Positions 42,605 through 51,503 of a stretch of 64,000 nucleotides of DNA are shown here, piece by piece. The position numbers and the translations under genes are program-made. Source of the stretch: Lachnospiraceae bacterium UBA1759 (GTDB taxonomy: Bacteria; Bacillota; Clostridia; Lachnospirales; Lachnospiraceae). The stretch spans positions 28,669-92,668 of the forward strand of contig DCHF01000029.1 in NCBI GenBank assembly GCA_002315555.1. The letters are read 5' to 3'. Below the pieces are notes generated by a model. That model had not been told where the DNA came from. It searched no databases and saw only the letters and a list, made by a program, of their open reading frames with translations. Position 1 is the first letter of the stretch; every line of letters begins with the position of its first letter.

Positions 42605-43006
42605 TCATGCCAGTTTGTCGCAGATTGCCTTCAGGTCATCCATTGTCGGCTGCGTCGGATCCCACAGAACCATAGCACCGTCATTCTCATATCTCGGAAT
42701 AACATGAAGATGGAAATGCAGAACCGTCTGTCCGGCAGATGCACCGTTATTCTGAACTAAATTCACGCCCGGAGCGCCTAAACGTTCCATCTGACGCTTG
42801 CCGATCTCCTGTGCAACCATCATCAGCTTGCCGGCCATTGCCTCATCCATCTCAAAAAGATCCTGATAATGCTTCTTCGGAATTACCAGCGTGTGGCCCG
42901 GAGCCGCCGGATTAATGTCAAGGATCGCAATACAATCCTCATCTTCATAAACGCGCATGGACGGAATGTCGCCGGCGATGATCTTACAAAAAATACAGTT
43001 ATCCAT
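42605..43006 (-). CDS. HIT-family nucleotide hydrolase
   Basis: A 133-residue histidine-triad protein. It starts with CIFCKIIAGDIPSMRVYEDE, the classic N-terminus, and ends with the catalytic triad HFHLHVIPR. LDINPAAPGHTLVIPKKH is the second conserved block. Such enzymes hydrolyse adenosine phosphoramidates or related AMP conjugates. ATG with GAGGTG. It has its own promoter and GH88 lies downstream. Confidence 0.94.
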   Translation of the reverse strand: MDNCIFCKIIAGDIPSMRVYEDEDCIAILDINPAAPGHTLVIPKKHYQDLFEMDEAMAGKLMMVAQEIGKRQMERLGAPGVNLVQNNGASAGQTVLHFHLHVIPRYENDGAMVLWDPTQPTMDDLKAICDKLA

Positions 43007-43048
43007 TTTTTCACCTCATCATGCAACTCGGGTTGCTTTCTTATGTTC

Positions 43049-43077
43049 ATTATGGCCCAAATTGCACGAAAATTCAA
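43049..43077 (-). promoter_or_regulatory. Promoter of HIT-GH88
   Basis: Minus-strand TTGAAT (43072-43077), 17-nt spacer, CATAAT (43049-43054), about 43 bp before the HIT start codon. Confidence 0.62.
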
Positions 43078-43141
43078 CCGTTTTGGGTGAATCCGGCCAA
43101 GTTCGAGGCCCGCATGCAAATCCAACTGAGTTCTAAACCCG

Positions 43142-43954
43142 CTAACGCAGCAACAGGTAAACCGATAAAATCATCACCGCGACGACCACACAGCACTCAA
43201 ATCGATATCGCCTGAGATAATCCTTCAGAGTGCCAAGGATCCGCGGCTCCGATACGACATATTCACCGAGGTCATCGACCGGTTGTTCATGGATTTCATG
43301 CAGCTTCGGCTCCACAGGTGCATCAACCTCCTGCACCGTCATCCCCAGCTCATCATATACCCGCACCACATCCGCCTGCAGCTTTTCTTTCCCTGCCGAT
43401 ACGATCTCCTGCGTCCCGGACGCTCTCCAAAACTCCGCCAACGTCCCGAGAGTCACATTTTCCTCGCGTGTCTGGTTGTACAGCCCATACAAAAGCAGAA
43501 CTTCCCGTTCATCGGTCGGCACCAGCACCTTCAGAAAGTGCTCCATCATTGTGCTCAGTTTTTCCCGGAGACTTCCTTCGCTTCCCGGCGCATATAGAAA
43601 GTATACCGCACCCATTTCCTCCCGAAAGAAGATCACCGCCGGATCCAGTAATAAACAATCATCCCTCAACATATATTCCTTCAATGTACCTGCCAGTTTC
43701 TCCAGCGAGAAAACGATCCGATACAGATGCGCCGCTGCCGTTCGTGCATCACAATCCGCAAGCGCCGTCAAACCGGAAACATCATAATCCAGGATCACCT
43801 TCGCATCGACCTCTCGCCGATGTACCAAAAGCAGCCCTCCCGGGCTGTTCCCGACCAGCATCCTCAGTTCAAATTCCGTCCGCTTGTCCGTCGTCGCCTC
43901 CATCGGCCGACTCATATACCGCTTGTTTCCCTCATTATAAAAACTGAGTTCCAT
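43142..43954 (-). CDS. DUF6382-like protein at the end of the Tad cluster
   Basis: A 270-residue protein. The first 175 residues (for example GGLLLVHRREVDAKVILDYD, LEKLAGTLKEYMLRDDCLLLD, FFREEMGAVYFLYAPG) match the N-terminal domain of clostridial proteins known as DUF6382, which often continue into an FHA domain. Here there is no FHA domain; the protein ends in a transmembrane helix (VVVAVMILSVYLLLR). ATG at 43954 has GCGAGGA; the frame extends into the upstream TadE-like gene and is not used. It may link pilus assembly to a kinase-type signal elsewhere; that is inference. Confidence 0.65.
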   Translation of the reverse strand: MELSFYNEGNKRYMSRPMEATTDKRTEFELRMLVGNSPGGLLLVHRREVDAKVILDYDVSGLTALADCDARTAAAHLYRIVFSLEKLAGTLKEYMLRDDCLLLDPAVIFFREEMGAVYFLYAPGSEGSLREKLSTMMEHFLKVLVPTDEREVLLLYGLYNQTREENVTLGTLAEFWRASGTQEIVSAGKEKLQADVVRVYDELGMTVQEVDAPVEPKLHEIHEQPVDDLGEYVVSEPRILGTLKDYLRRYRFECCVVVAVMILSVYLLLR

Positions 43955-43976
43955 CTTGCATCCTCGCCGCCTTCCC

Positions 43977-44480
43977 TTATTTTCTCCAGATTGTCCCTCT
44001 GCACAGTCGAACAAACTCTTCCGGGTCCATTCTTCGTTCCCGTTCCACACATTTTTCAACCGTGGAAAACCTCGAAAGCAGTTTGGAAACCGTCTTTCCG
44101 CCCCTCATTTCCGCCTGTGCCGTATATGTCAGTGACACCTTCCGGTCCGTGACCTGAATATCAGCCGATCTCACCGTCAAAAGAAACGTCTGTTCATTCG
44201 CATTTTTGATAAACAATGCCTTCATATCCTCCGTATGGATCCCGTTCTTGTAAGAGCCGCTTCTAAAAACATTCTGCTCCGACAAACGCAACGCTTCCAG
44301 CTGATCCTTTGCCGATACCGGCTCCTCCAGCATCTGCCCCATCCGATTTACATAGTTCAAACTCACCTCATACAACACAAGGCGGTCCCGAAGAAGGAAC
44401 CCCAAATAGAGAAGAACCATGATCAGTACCATCGTAAGACTGACGACCACACTCGCTTCGACTGTGTAGCTGCCCTTCAT
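43977..44480 (-). CDS. TadE-like pseudopilin
   Basis: A 167-residue protein starting GSYTVEASVVVSLTMVLIMV, the TadE-type N-terminus: short positive leader, then a Glu five residues into the hydrophobic helix, as recognised by the prepilin peptidase. The remaining 130 residues are periplasm-side equivalent, exported and mixed alpha/beta. The prepilin peptidase gene lies directly upstream. Minor pilins of this kind are needed for Tad pilus assembly. Confidence 0.75.
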   Translation of the reverse strand: MKGSYTVEASVVVSLTMVLIMVLLYLGFLLRDRLVLYEVSLNYVNRMGQMLEEPVSAKDQLEALRLSEQNVFRSGSYKNGIHTEDMKALFIKNANEQTFLLTVRSADIQVTDRKVSLTYTAQAEMRGGKTVSKLLSRFSTVEKCVERERRMDPEEFVRLCRGTIWRK

Positions 44481-44529
44481 TCCCTGTTACCTCCGCTCTC
44501 CTTCATCCACCGGATTCTTCTGCTTCCCT

Positions 44530-44985
44530 TCATCCGCCGCCCCCTTCCGCAATCTTCAGTATCACAAGAAAGACCCAGGGAATACTGAAGAAGGGCGCAA
44601 AGGGCAACTCCGTTTTAAAGCTATCTTTCTTCAAACTGACCGTTATGATTCCCACGATCATTGCGCAGACCATAGCAATAAACGTCATGAACAGCGCAGT
44701 TCCGAATCCACACCATGCACCTAACACCATCACCAGAATTCCGTCTCCCAAGCCAATGTCCCCGTGTGACATCAGCGATATGCCAATGAACGCCAGCCCC
44801 AGAATCACACCAAAAAGCATCGGCCATCCATCCATTTTCAGTACGAACCGGTTGACTAGCACCGCTGCAATCAAGCAGCCTCCCATATATAACGGCGGTA
44901 TGATCCGGTATCGAATATCTGTGATCATGCACGGAATCAGGATGATTCCGAGCCCGCCAAGGTGAGCCCATGAAATATCCCCCAT
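44530..44985 (-). CDS. Prepilin peptidase (A24 family, TadV/CpaA-like)
   Basis: A 151-residue membrane aspartic peptidase with five to six helices. The two catalytic Asp are in CMITDIRYRIIPP (about residue 23) and SHGDIGLGDGILVM (about 76-82), the family motifs. It lacks the N-methylating domain, as expected for the Tad version. It would cleave the Flp pilin and TadE-like proteins in this cluster. Its start overlaps the stop of the upstream gene (TGATG). Confidence 0.88.
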   Translation of the reverse strand: MGDISWAHLGGLGIILIPCMITDIRYRIIPPLYMGGCLIAAVLVNRFVLKMDGWPMLFGVILGLAFIGISLMSHGDIGLGDGILVMVLGAWCGFGTALFMTFIAMVCAMIVGIITVSLKKDSFKTELPFAPFFSIPWVFLVILKIAEGGGG

Positions 44986-45974
44986 CAGCTCCCTCCCTTC
45001 TCACGCGCTTTACATCGCGAGCATTCCTTCTTATCGCCGACCTGCGAGATCGGAACACTGTTTACCGTTCGTTTCAACCCGGAACAATTCCGATCATAAT
45101 GATAGCGATTTCCGTAGACCGTAATATAGACTTCCTCCCCATGCGGCCGATCGTCACATCGCTCACATTCATAATACTTTGCTCCGCCCTCATTCCGCTT
45201 CCGCTCAATCGCTGACAGCTTCACCGCTTCGATACTCAGCTTGAGATGTGTACACGAAAGGCTCGTATGATAAACCGTTCCGGTCTCTGTAATGTAAACG
45301 ATCTTTTCCACTGCTTCGTCATTCAGCCGTTTCCCGGTCCATGCCCGTTGCACAGCCTCCTGGGATAACGTCAGACGGGCGACCTTTTCCGACACATACG
45401 GTATCCGAACCTCGTAAGTCGTGCAGACGACGATCTCCTGCGTATCTTCCCTGAATCCGCTGCCGATGAACTGCAACCCGTCTACGCCATCCTTGAGCAT
45501 CGGATGATCCGCCATTTCCGGCATGCGTGTAGTGACCTGCTGTTTTACCAGCGTCTCCGACGCCAGATAGCCGGCCACATCGATGCCAATGTTCGCAACA
45601 AGCGACCGTTTTCCCGCATCTTCTTCCGAGCTGAGCTTATCCGCCGCATAGTAATACGCCGCAAGCTCTCCCGCAGCCTCACTCAAAACTTCCTGTATCC
45701 GTATCTGAAGTGACATGATGCTGAACAGCGAAAACACTGCAGTAAAAAACAAAATGAACAGCGGCAGGACCACAGCTGCTTCCACGGTCAGACTCGCCTG
45801 ACGAAAGACGGACAAAAAAGCACTCCCTTGCGCCTCCGGAGAGGCAATCTTGGCTTTTAAATATTCAATTTTCAGTAAACTCTTTGCTCGGTCGTCCTGG
45901 CTCTTGGGATCTGCATTCAAACTTTCATAAAGAGTCGGCTTGGCTGCTTTTTTTCCGAATTTGCAAAGGAGCAC
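44985..45974 (-). CDS. TadE-like protein with duplicated Cys-rich metal-binding domain
   Basis: A 329-residue protein. After a 55-residue cytoplasmic lead, QASLTVEAAVVLPLFILFFT gives a TadE-type membrane helix. Residues 85-220 are a mixed exported domain. The C-terminus contains two copies of one unit: VYITETGTVYHTSLSCTHL with YECERC, and VYITVYGNRYHYDRNCSGL with KECSRC. Each has one Cys then a CxxC pair and a nearby His, like the Ada-type zinc knuckle. Start is GTG at 45974 with AAGGCGGAG. The repeated knuckle is not part of standard TadE and suggests a wall- or metal-binding adaptation. Confidence 0.72.
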   Translation of the reverse strand: MLLCKFGKKAAKPTLYESLNADPKSQDDRAKSLLKIEYLKAKIASPEAQGSAFLSVFRQASLTVEAAVVLPLFILFFTAVFSLFSIMSLQIRIQEVLSEAAGELAAYYYAADKLSSEEDAGKRSLVANIGIDVAGYLASETLVKQQVTTRMPEMADHPMLKDGVDGLQFIGSGFREDTQEIVVCTTYEVRIPYVSEKVARLTLSQEAVQRAWTGKRLNDEAVEKIVYITETGTVYHTSLSCTHLKLSIEAVKLSAIERKRNEGGAKYYECERCDDRPHGEEVYITVYGNRYHYDRNCSGLKRTVNSVPISQVGDKKECSRCKAREKGGS

Positions 45975-45992
45975 TCTTCTCTCCGCCTTTCG

Positions 45993-47681
45993 TTAATAAA
46001 CTGCGGTAAAGGATTCTTCCCAGGTATATGCCTTCAGGCTTGATATCCCGGTTCCTATACTGCCGTTTTTGTACACCGCAGGCATCAGCGTAAACAGTTG
46101 TCTTGTCTGCATCGTCGCGGTTATTTCCATTGCATAGACCTGCGAAGCCATTAAAAACCCCGGGTTCTTCAGTTGCATGTGGATCTGAACGAGGTCCATC
46201 GTACGGTACGCCACATCGGCAGTCTTCTTCCCGTACAACAGGATCCGCAGATACTCGCGGTAAGTCAGCCCCTTCCCCGAGGAATGCACGTTGCTTGTGT
46301 TTCCGGACAAAAATCCGACCACACCATCCAGGCTTAACCTCCAGGTCGTCTCATCCTTTCGAAGCGGCACTTTTCCGCCCGAAAGAAGGATCCTAAGATC
46401 ACAAATCGACTCCGCGTAGGCCCACGCCGCAAGAAGCGCGTATTGAACGATCGGTATCAAAAACTCCATCTCCGTCCATGCCACCATCAGCTCGGCCAGA
46501 AGCAGCGCCTGATATCGCATATCCGCATTACTACAGGCATACACAAAGTTCAGGCCTTCCCGGATCCACATCAGCCTGTTGATTGCCGTCTTCAGATTGG
46601 CTTCATCGGAGTCCTTCCCGTACAGGGCATACTCCACCTCATAACGAAGACCCGCGTCTTCTTTTGTCTCATCCGTGAAACAAGTAAATTTGTCCAGCAC
46701 ATATTCATTGAACAGCACTTTCTCAGATGCCTGTTCCATAAATTCCGTGACATTTGTTCCGTCAGGCCCGCTTTTGGATATCTTTTCATCATTTCGCGCA
46801 GTCTTTGACGGTAGGTTTTCTTCGCGGATCGTGATGCCGGAGATCGTCATTCCGTCTGGGAGAACAAGATTCAAAAAACCATTGGCCTTGACTTTTGCCC
46901 CCCCGCCGATGGGACTGTTCTCGATCTCCTTTTTGTAGCGTTTGGCATCGAACGACCCTTTCCCGTAATCCCCGACCTCTGAACCTCCACCGTCGTTTCC
47001 CGCACCGGCTTCATCTCCCGCGTCATCACTATCTTCTGCACCTGTTCCGCCCCCGGGACTATCTCCGACTTCACCCCTGAAACCTTCACCGGCACCAGTT
47101 CCCTCTCCGCCGCCTGTTCCTTCTCCGCCTCCCGACGCCCCTTCGCTGCTCTCTGCCATACTTTTCAGGTCCTCTCCATCCGGCAGATTTGCCACACTCC
47201 GGTCCGCAGAGTCCGCTTCATTAACCGCGCTGAGTCCCTCCGACACCTTTGCCAGCAGGTCCGCAGAGCCTTCGTACTTATAATAATCCAGCACTGACCG
47301 TACAAAGATCGCCCCGCCGTAATCCGTAGCACAAACCATTTGGCTAACCTCCGCCTGAACAGAATCGATCCTGAAGAAATTTCCCCCAATCAGTTTCAGC
47401 CCTGACTGCACGTTTTCCGAAAAATAGTGCTTGAATTCCGCCTCGATCTCCGCGTATTGCGGGAGTCCTTTACCGAATCCGCTGTCGTAAAACAACAGTC
47501 CGTATTCCTCCAGCAGTTCGCGGTCATATTCCGCCAGCACACTGTCGATTGCTGCCTCGCCCGCCAGCCGTCCATTCAGTTTCAATCCCGCTGCCCTTGA
47601 CGACTCCGTAAGCACCAGCGTAAACAAAAGCACGACGGACAAAAGCATCGCAAGAAATACCGTGATGCTTCCCTTTTTCAT
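45993..47681 (-). CDS. DUF5702-like protein of the Tad cluster
   Basis: A 562-residue protein starting KKGSITVFLAMLLSVVLLFT, a TadE/TadG-like N-terminal helix with the SITVF variant and no Glu at +5. Residues 165-250 are a Gly/Glu/Asp low-complexity hinge. The C-terminal 300 residues contain several hydrophobic helices (for example LLLAELMVAWTEMEF) without recognisable catalytic motif. Such proteins occur in clostridial Tad clusters at the TadG position and may anchor the pilus. RBS GAGGGG. It follows the pilin gene by 11 bp. Confidence 0.68.
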   Translation of the reverse strand: MKKGSITVFLAMLLSVVLLFTLVLTESSRAAGLKLNGRLAGEAAIDSVLAEYDRELLEEYGLLFYDSGFGKGLPQYAEIEAEFKHYFSENVQSGLKLIGGNFFRIDSVQAEVSQMVCATDYGGAIFVRSVLDYYKYEGSADLLAKVSEGLSAVNEADSADRSVANLPDGEDLKSMAESSEGASGGGEGTGGGEGTGAGEGFRGEVGDSPGGGTGAEDSDDAGDEAGAGNDGGGSEVGDYGKGSFDAKRYKKEIENSPIGGGAKVKANGFLNLVLPDGMTISGITIREENLPSKTARNDEKISKSGPDGTNVTEFMEQASEKVLFNEYVLDKFTCFTDETKEDAGLRYEVEYALYGKDSDEANLKTAINRLMWIREGLNFVYACSNADMRYQALLLAELMVAWTEMEFLIPIVQYALLAAWAYAESICDLRILLSGGKVPLRKDETTWRLSLDGVVGFLSGNTSNVHSSGKGLTYREYLRILLYGKKTADVAYRTMDLVQIHMQLKNPGFLMASQVYAMEITATMQTRQLFTLMPAVYKNGSIGTGISSLKAYTWEESFTAVY

Positions 47682-47692
47682 ATCGCCCCTCG

Positions 47693-47857
47693 TCAGTACA
47701 CCTCTTTGATCGACTTGTTGATCTGCGTAAAAACAGTCTCCACAAGTCCCATGATCTGCTTTTTGAATAGCAGTACAAGCGCAATCAACACAACCAGGAT
47801 CAAAATGATCTCAATCGTGGAAATCCCGCGATTATCCAACCGTATCTTCTTCTGCAT
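47693..47857 (-). CDS. flp: Flp-family type IVb pilin (54 residues)
   Basis: A short gene of 54 codons. The protein begins MQKKIRLDNRGISTIEIILI, a class III prepilin leader: cleavage after Gly11 gives ISTIE with Glu at mature position +5. A single long hydrophobic helix (IEIILILVVLIALVLLF) follows and the end is NKSIKEVY. Ribosome site GGGAGG. It is the only candidate major pilin here, placed between tadC-like and DUF5702 genes, downstream of a 42-bp repeat array. Matured by the prepilin peptidase at 44530-44985. Confidence 0.88.
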   Translation of the reverse strand: MQKKIRLDNRGISTIEIILILVVLIALVLLFKKQIMGLVETVFTQINKSIKEVY

Positions 47858-47883
47858 AGTTCCTCCCATCTACCCATACGTTG

Positions 47884-48027
47884 CCATCACTCAAAACACC
47901 ATAACCGCAAGCACGGTTACCTCTGCCATCACTCAAAACATCATAACCGTAAGCACAGTTACCTCTGCCATCACTCAAAATGCCATAACCATCAGCACAG
48001 TTACCCCTACCATCACTCAAAATGCCA
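47884..48027 (-). repeat. 42-bp tandem repeat before the pilin gene
   Basis: Three full units (47884-47925, 47926-47967, 47968-48009) and one partial (48010-48027) with period 42 bp. Each contains CCATCACTCAAAA and a variable TAACCG...CGGTTA-type stem. On the coding strand each unit carries TTTTGAGTGATGG; the first one supplies the tadC-like stop codon. In one frame the array reads as a 14-residue repeat (LSDGRGNCAYGYDV), which runs into the pilin gene out of frame. Confidence 0.9.
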
Positions 48028-49531
48028 GGAACGCCGGTGCCGCGACTGCGACGAGCACTACACCGAGCATCAAGATCATCGGAAAAAGCATCTTCGTCCC
48101 AGCCTCCTCACCGCGCCGGAGTGCTGTCTGCCTTTTTTCGTTAAGCGCTGCGCGCATCTCCGTCTGAAGCTCCTGCCTCATTCCCGAAATCCCCTGTCTC
48201 AGATTCTTGGCAAGAATATTTCCGAAACGCACATAGGACGGGCTACCGCACCGCTTCCCGAAATCCACATAGGCCTCGCCCTCCGACTGCCCGTTCAGCA
48301 GCTGATGCGCGGTGATGATCATCTCCTCATACACATAGACCGGCTGCCCATTCTCTTTACTTTTGACCGGCCATCGTTTCCACTTTACCCCTTCCACGGA
48401 TCGTTCAATTGTCCGTGCTTCGTTTCCGCTCACCTCCTGTCTTTCCCGATAATCCTCAGTGATCCTGAGCCACGCACCGCGCGTACTCATCCCCGCGCTG
48501 ATCAACGTACTGAGCTTTGATAACATACCCGGAAAGCTCTCCGCAAGCTCGATTGACCGCTTTTCATATCGTTTTTTTTGCTGTTCTTTAGCAAGAACAT
48601 AAAGCGCAGCGGCTCCGCCGATTCCAAGCACCAATACCGGATAGGGCGATGTCCCCGCCTCCCGGTACCGCACCGCTTGCCCTTCGACCTCCTGCGGCAA
48701 TTGCAGTCGTTCCTCATCAAGCGTCCTTTGGTCGCCTTCCCGAATCGCCTCCGCGAGTCGCCCTTCATCCGTCAACTCCTCCTTGAGCGGCAGCACACGG
48801 ACGCGAAGCTCATACTCCTTCTCATACCCCCGATAAGACAGCACGACCCGGACCGCGACCTCGATCCCTCCCTCCGGAATTTCCTCCGCTGTAATAAACC
48901 CGCGGTCCGATAGGACCGTTACATCCGAGCTTTGATACTCCGCTACGATACCCTCCCTTGTACTTTCCGGGAAATCCAGACTGTTTCTCACCTCAAAAAG
49001 CGATTCATTTCCGTTCAACATCTGCTCCTGAAGCTCCGAAAACACCCGATCAAACACCGCCTCCATCTCTTCTTCCCCGGGATCCTTTCCCGAGACTGAA
49101 AAGCTCACCTCGCCGACGTCATAAAATCCCTCGACCTCGAGCGTGATTCTGGATTCCTCACCAAACCCGGGCCGCAGAATACTCTCCACCGCCTCCGTTT
49201 TCCGCCCGTGGATAGCGATGACACCCCCCGCAATCGCAGCAAAAAACACAATGCCCCACATCATAAGATATCGTTTCTTCCGCCTGCAAAAGCTCTCATC
49301 TGCCGTTTCCAGCAGCGCTTCCGAGATCTTGCGCTCATGGTTCCGTACTTCTGCATTCCGAAGGAACCAGACGTCGCAACCGCGGGCAAAGTCATCGGCC
49401 AGCGCAAAAAGATTCTTTAAACGAATAACTTCACGCCATCCGGTCCTCCGCCCGCCTTCCCTTCTCCCGCATCTCACTGCCGGGAACGTTATCACAAACA
49501 GCGCTGCTGCCACAGCGATTGAAGCCCACAT
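48017..49531 (-). CDS. tadC: Tad pilus membrane platform protein, TadC-like
   Basis: A 504-residue protein. Hydrophobic helices lie at about 1-17 and 88-108. Residues 110-310 are a large exported beta-rich insert, then a helix (YPVLVLGIGGAAALYVLA) and the C-terminal T2SSF-like domain with ELAESFPGMLSKLSTLISAG and a closing helix (MLFPMILMLGVVLVAVAA). The core matches TadC, the inner-membrane platform on which the ATPase acts, but the insert makes it almost twice the usual length. RBS TGAGGA. The stop lies in the first unit of the 42-bp repeat array. Confidence 0.8.
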   Translation of the reverse strand: MWASIAVAAALFVITFPAVRCGRREGGRRTGWREVIRLKNLFALADDFARGCDVWFLRNAEVRNHERKISEALLETADESFCRRKKRYLMMWGIVFFAAIAGGVIAIHGRKTEAVESILRPGFGEESRITLEVEGFYDVGEVSFSVSGKDPGEEEMEAVFDRVFSELQEQMLNGNESLFEVRNSLDFPESTREGIVAEYQSSDVTVLSDRGFITAEEIPEGGIEVAVRVVLSYRGYEKEYELRVRVLPLKEELTDEGRLAEAIREGDQRTLDEERLQLPQEVEGQAVRYREAGTSPYPVLVLGIGGAAALYVLAKEQQKKRYEKRSIELAESFPGMLSKLSTLISAGMSTRGAWLRITEDYRERQEVSGNEARTIERSVEGVKWKRWPVKSKENGQPVYVYEEMIITAHQLLNGQSEGEAYVDFGKRCGSPSYVRFGNILAKNLRQGISGMRQELQTEMRAALNEKRQTALRRGEEAGTKMLFPMILMLGVVLVAVAAPAFLAF

Positions 49532-49537
49532 CTATCC

Positions 49538-50362
49538 TCACTCCATTCTTACGATCTTCTCCGCCCAACAGTAGGCCGCACCGTACACGAGCAGACATCC
49601 GCCCATGATAAGCCGCCCGGTCAGCCCCTCATACAGAACCGCCATAAACTCAGGCGATGCCGTCTTGATATACAGCAGGATCCCGAGTGGCATCCGATTC
49701 ATGATCTTCTGTTCGAACCGTTTCGCCGTGATCATCGTCTCGATCTGCTCTTCCACCTCGAATTGCCCGGCCAGAATCTCCGTCACCGCGGCGATCACCT
49801 CGCCCAGCTGCCCGCCGCTTCGTTTCACGATTCCGAAAATATCAGCAAAGGAACGAATCTCCTCCACGCCGGACCGGAGCCCAAACTCGCGAAAGACCTC
49901 TTCCGCAGAACGGTTGATGGAGAGCCCCGCCGCCATCTGTTTCCACTCTTCCAGAATCCGGCTTTTCTCCCCATAGACCTCACGCAGCTCCGTCTGCGAG
50001 CGGACAAGCGCATTTTCGATCGAATACCCGCTCCGAAGATAGTCGCTAAGCAGCCCCGCAGCATACAGAAATTGCTTCTTTATCTGCGCTTTCTGTTCCT
50101 CGCGCACCACCCGTACGCGGCGCCGCCCGTAGAAGAACATCGCCGGAAGGAACGCCGCTGCCGCGGGGATCCAACTGTCAAAAAAAGCCTCGGACACCAG
50201 AAGAACTGTCACCGCGGGTACCAGGATCCGTCGCAGCCATTCCTTTCCGTCACATGCAAAGCGCGCCTGAATCCATGGAGCCTTCTTTGCCGCTTCGTAT
50301 AAGCTTCTCCCGATGCTCCAGTTCCTTCCCCGTCCGCACCAGTCCGCCAATGACTTTCCCAT
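49538..50362 (-). CDS. tadB: Tad pilus membrane platform protein, TadB-like
   Basis: A 274-residue protein with membrane helices at about 45-80 and near the C-terminus, and a cytoplasmic T2SSF domain (FLYAAGLLSDYLRSGYSIEN, SFADIFGIVKRSGGQLGEVI, FEQKIMNRMPLGILLY). This is the TadB half of the platform. The ATG at 50362 follows AGAGGG. It overlaps the end of the ATPase gene by 113 nt in another frame; no later start fits the domain. The stop is 6 bp before tadC. Confidence 0.85.
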   Translation of the reverse strand: MGKSLADWCGRGRNWSIGRSLYEAAKKAPWIQARFACDGKEWLRRILVPAVTVLLVSEAFFDSWIPAAAAFLPAMFFYGRRRVRVVREEQKAQIKKQFLYAAGLLSDYLRSGYSIENALVRSQTELREVYGEKSRILEEWKQMAAGLSINRSAEEVFREFGLRSGVEEIRSFADIFGIVKRSGGQLGEVIAAVTEILAGQFEVEEQIETMITAKRFEQKIMNRMPLGILLYIKTASPEFMAVLYEGLTGRLIMGGCLLVYGAAYCWAEKIVRME

Positions 50363-51503
50363 CCCTCTGCCCTTCTTCCTTAAACCCAAACAGCTCCCGT
50401 ATCGCAACCTCTCCGCGTTTCACCCCTGTCACTTCATAGATGCCCAGCACCCTCCGCGACTTATCACGCAGACGCCCAAGGTGCACCAGAATGTCCACCC
50501 CGGAAGCGATCTGCGACCGGATCGCCGGAAGTGGCAGTTCCACGCCGCCCATGAGGCACATCGTCTCAATTCGCGCGATCATGTCCTTTGCACTGTTTGC
50601 GTGCCCCGTCGACATGGAGCCGTCATGCCCCGTATTCATCGCCTGGAGCATGTCCAGTGCCTCCCCCGACCGTATCTCGCCCACCACGATCCGGTCGGGG
50701 CGCATGCGCAGCGCATTCCGTACCAAGTCACGGATCGTGATCTCATACTGCCCCTCCAGATTCATCGGCCGACTTTCCAGACGCACCAGATTGCGGATAT
50801 TCCGAAGCCGGAGCTCCGCCGAATCCTCGATTGTGATCACCCGCTCATCCGCCGGAATAAACTCCGCAAGGGCGCCCAGAAAGGTCGTTTTCCCGCTTCC
50901 GGTTCCCCCAGAGACCAGTATGTTATATCTACAGGCCACCAGAATCATCAAGAAATCCGCGGCTTCCTGCGTGATACTGCCCCATTCGATCAACTGCGCC
51001 ATTGAGACCGGTTCCTTCGGAAACCGGCGAATCGTCACCGATGGTCCGTCCAGCGCGACCGGCGGAAGCACCAGATTCACCCGGCTCCCATCCGGGAGCC
51101 GCGCGTCCGCCATCGGCGAAGCCTCATTCACCCGCCGGTTTACCCGCGCCGCGATCATCTGCACCACATCCGCCAGCTTTTCGGGCATGGTAAACCCGTA
51201 TTCGTACCGCTCGACCCGCCCGTGCCGTTCCACAAAAATCTCGTCATAACCATTGACCATGATCTCCGTAATGTCTTCATCATCCAGCGCGACCGACAGA
51301 ATATCCAGCCTTCTGAACGCCGCAAACAACACCTGCCGGTAGTGCATCATGCCCGCAAACGGACTGCTTTTCTCACGACCGGCATCCAGGATCACTGCGT
51401 CGATCACCTCGTACAGTTCCGCCTCCGTGACCTCGCGCGTGATATCCAGCATCGCAAGCCGGCCCGCCACCCGTTCATAGAGTTCCTTTCTATATAGATC
51501 CAT
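50250..51503 (-). CDS. cpaF: Tad/CpaF pilus assembly ATPase
   Basis: A 417-residue secretion ATPase that powers pilus extension and retraction. Motifs: DITEIMVNGYDEIFVER, ADARLPDGSRVNLVLPPVAL, Walker A ILVSGGTGSGKTTFLGAL, ITIEDSAELRL, RMRPDRIVVGEIRSGEALD with Walker B, and STGHANSAKD. All catalytic elements are present. Its ATG overlaps the tadZ stop (TGATG). The last 38 codons overlap tadB. Confidence 0.95.
   Translation of the reverse strand: MDLYRKELYERVAGRLAMLDITREVTEAELYEVIDAVILDAGREKSSPFAGMMHYRQVLFAAFRRLDILSVALDDEDITEIMVNGYDEIFVERHGRVERYEYGFTMPEKLADVVQMIAARVNRRVNEASPMADARLPDGSRVNLVLPPVALDGPSVTIRRFPKEPVSMAQLIEWGSITQEAADFLMILVACRYNILVSGGTGSGKTTFLGALAEFIPADERVITIEDSAELRLRNIRNLVRLESRPMNLEGQYEITIRDLVRNALRMRPDRIVVGEIRSGEALDMLQAMNTGHDGSMSTGHANSAKDMIARIETMCLMGGVELPLPAIRSQIASGVDILVHLGRLRDKSRRVLGIYEVTGVKRGEVAIRELFGFKEEGQRDGKVIGGLVRTGKELEHREKLIRSGKEGSMDSGALCM

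Noticed and set aside
47832..48020. 62-codon frame made of 14-residue repeats before the pilin gene
   Set aside because: It begins at TTG within the tadC stop, has no ribosome site and runs out of frame into flp. Listed as a repeat array, not a gene.
47884..48027. CRISPR-like array
   Set aside because: The unit is contiguous with a 42-bp period and no unique spacers; no cas genes are present.
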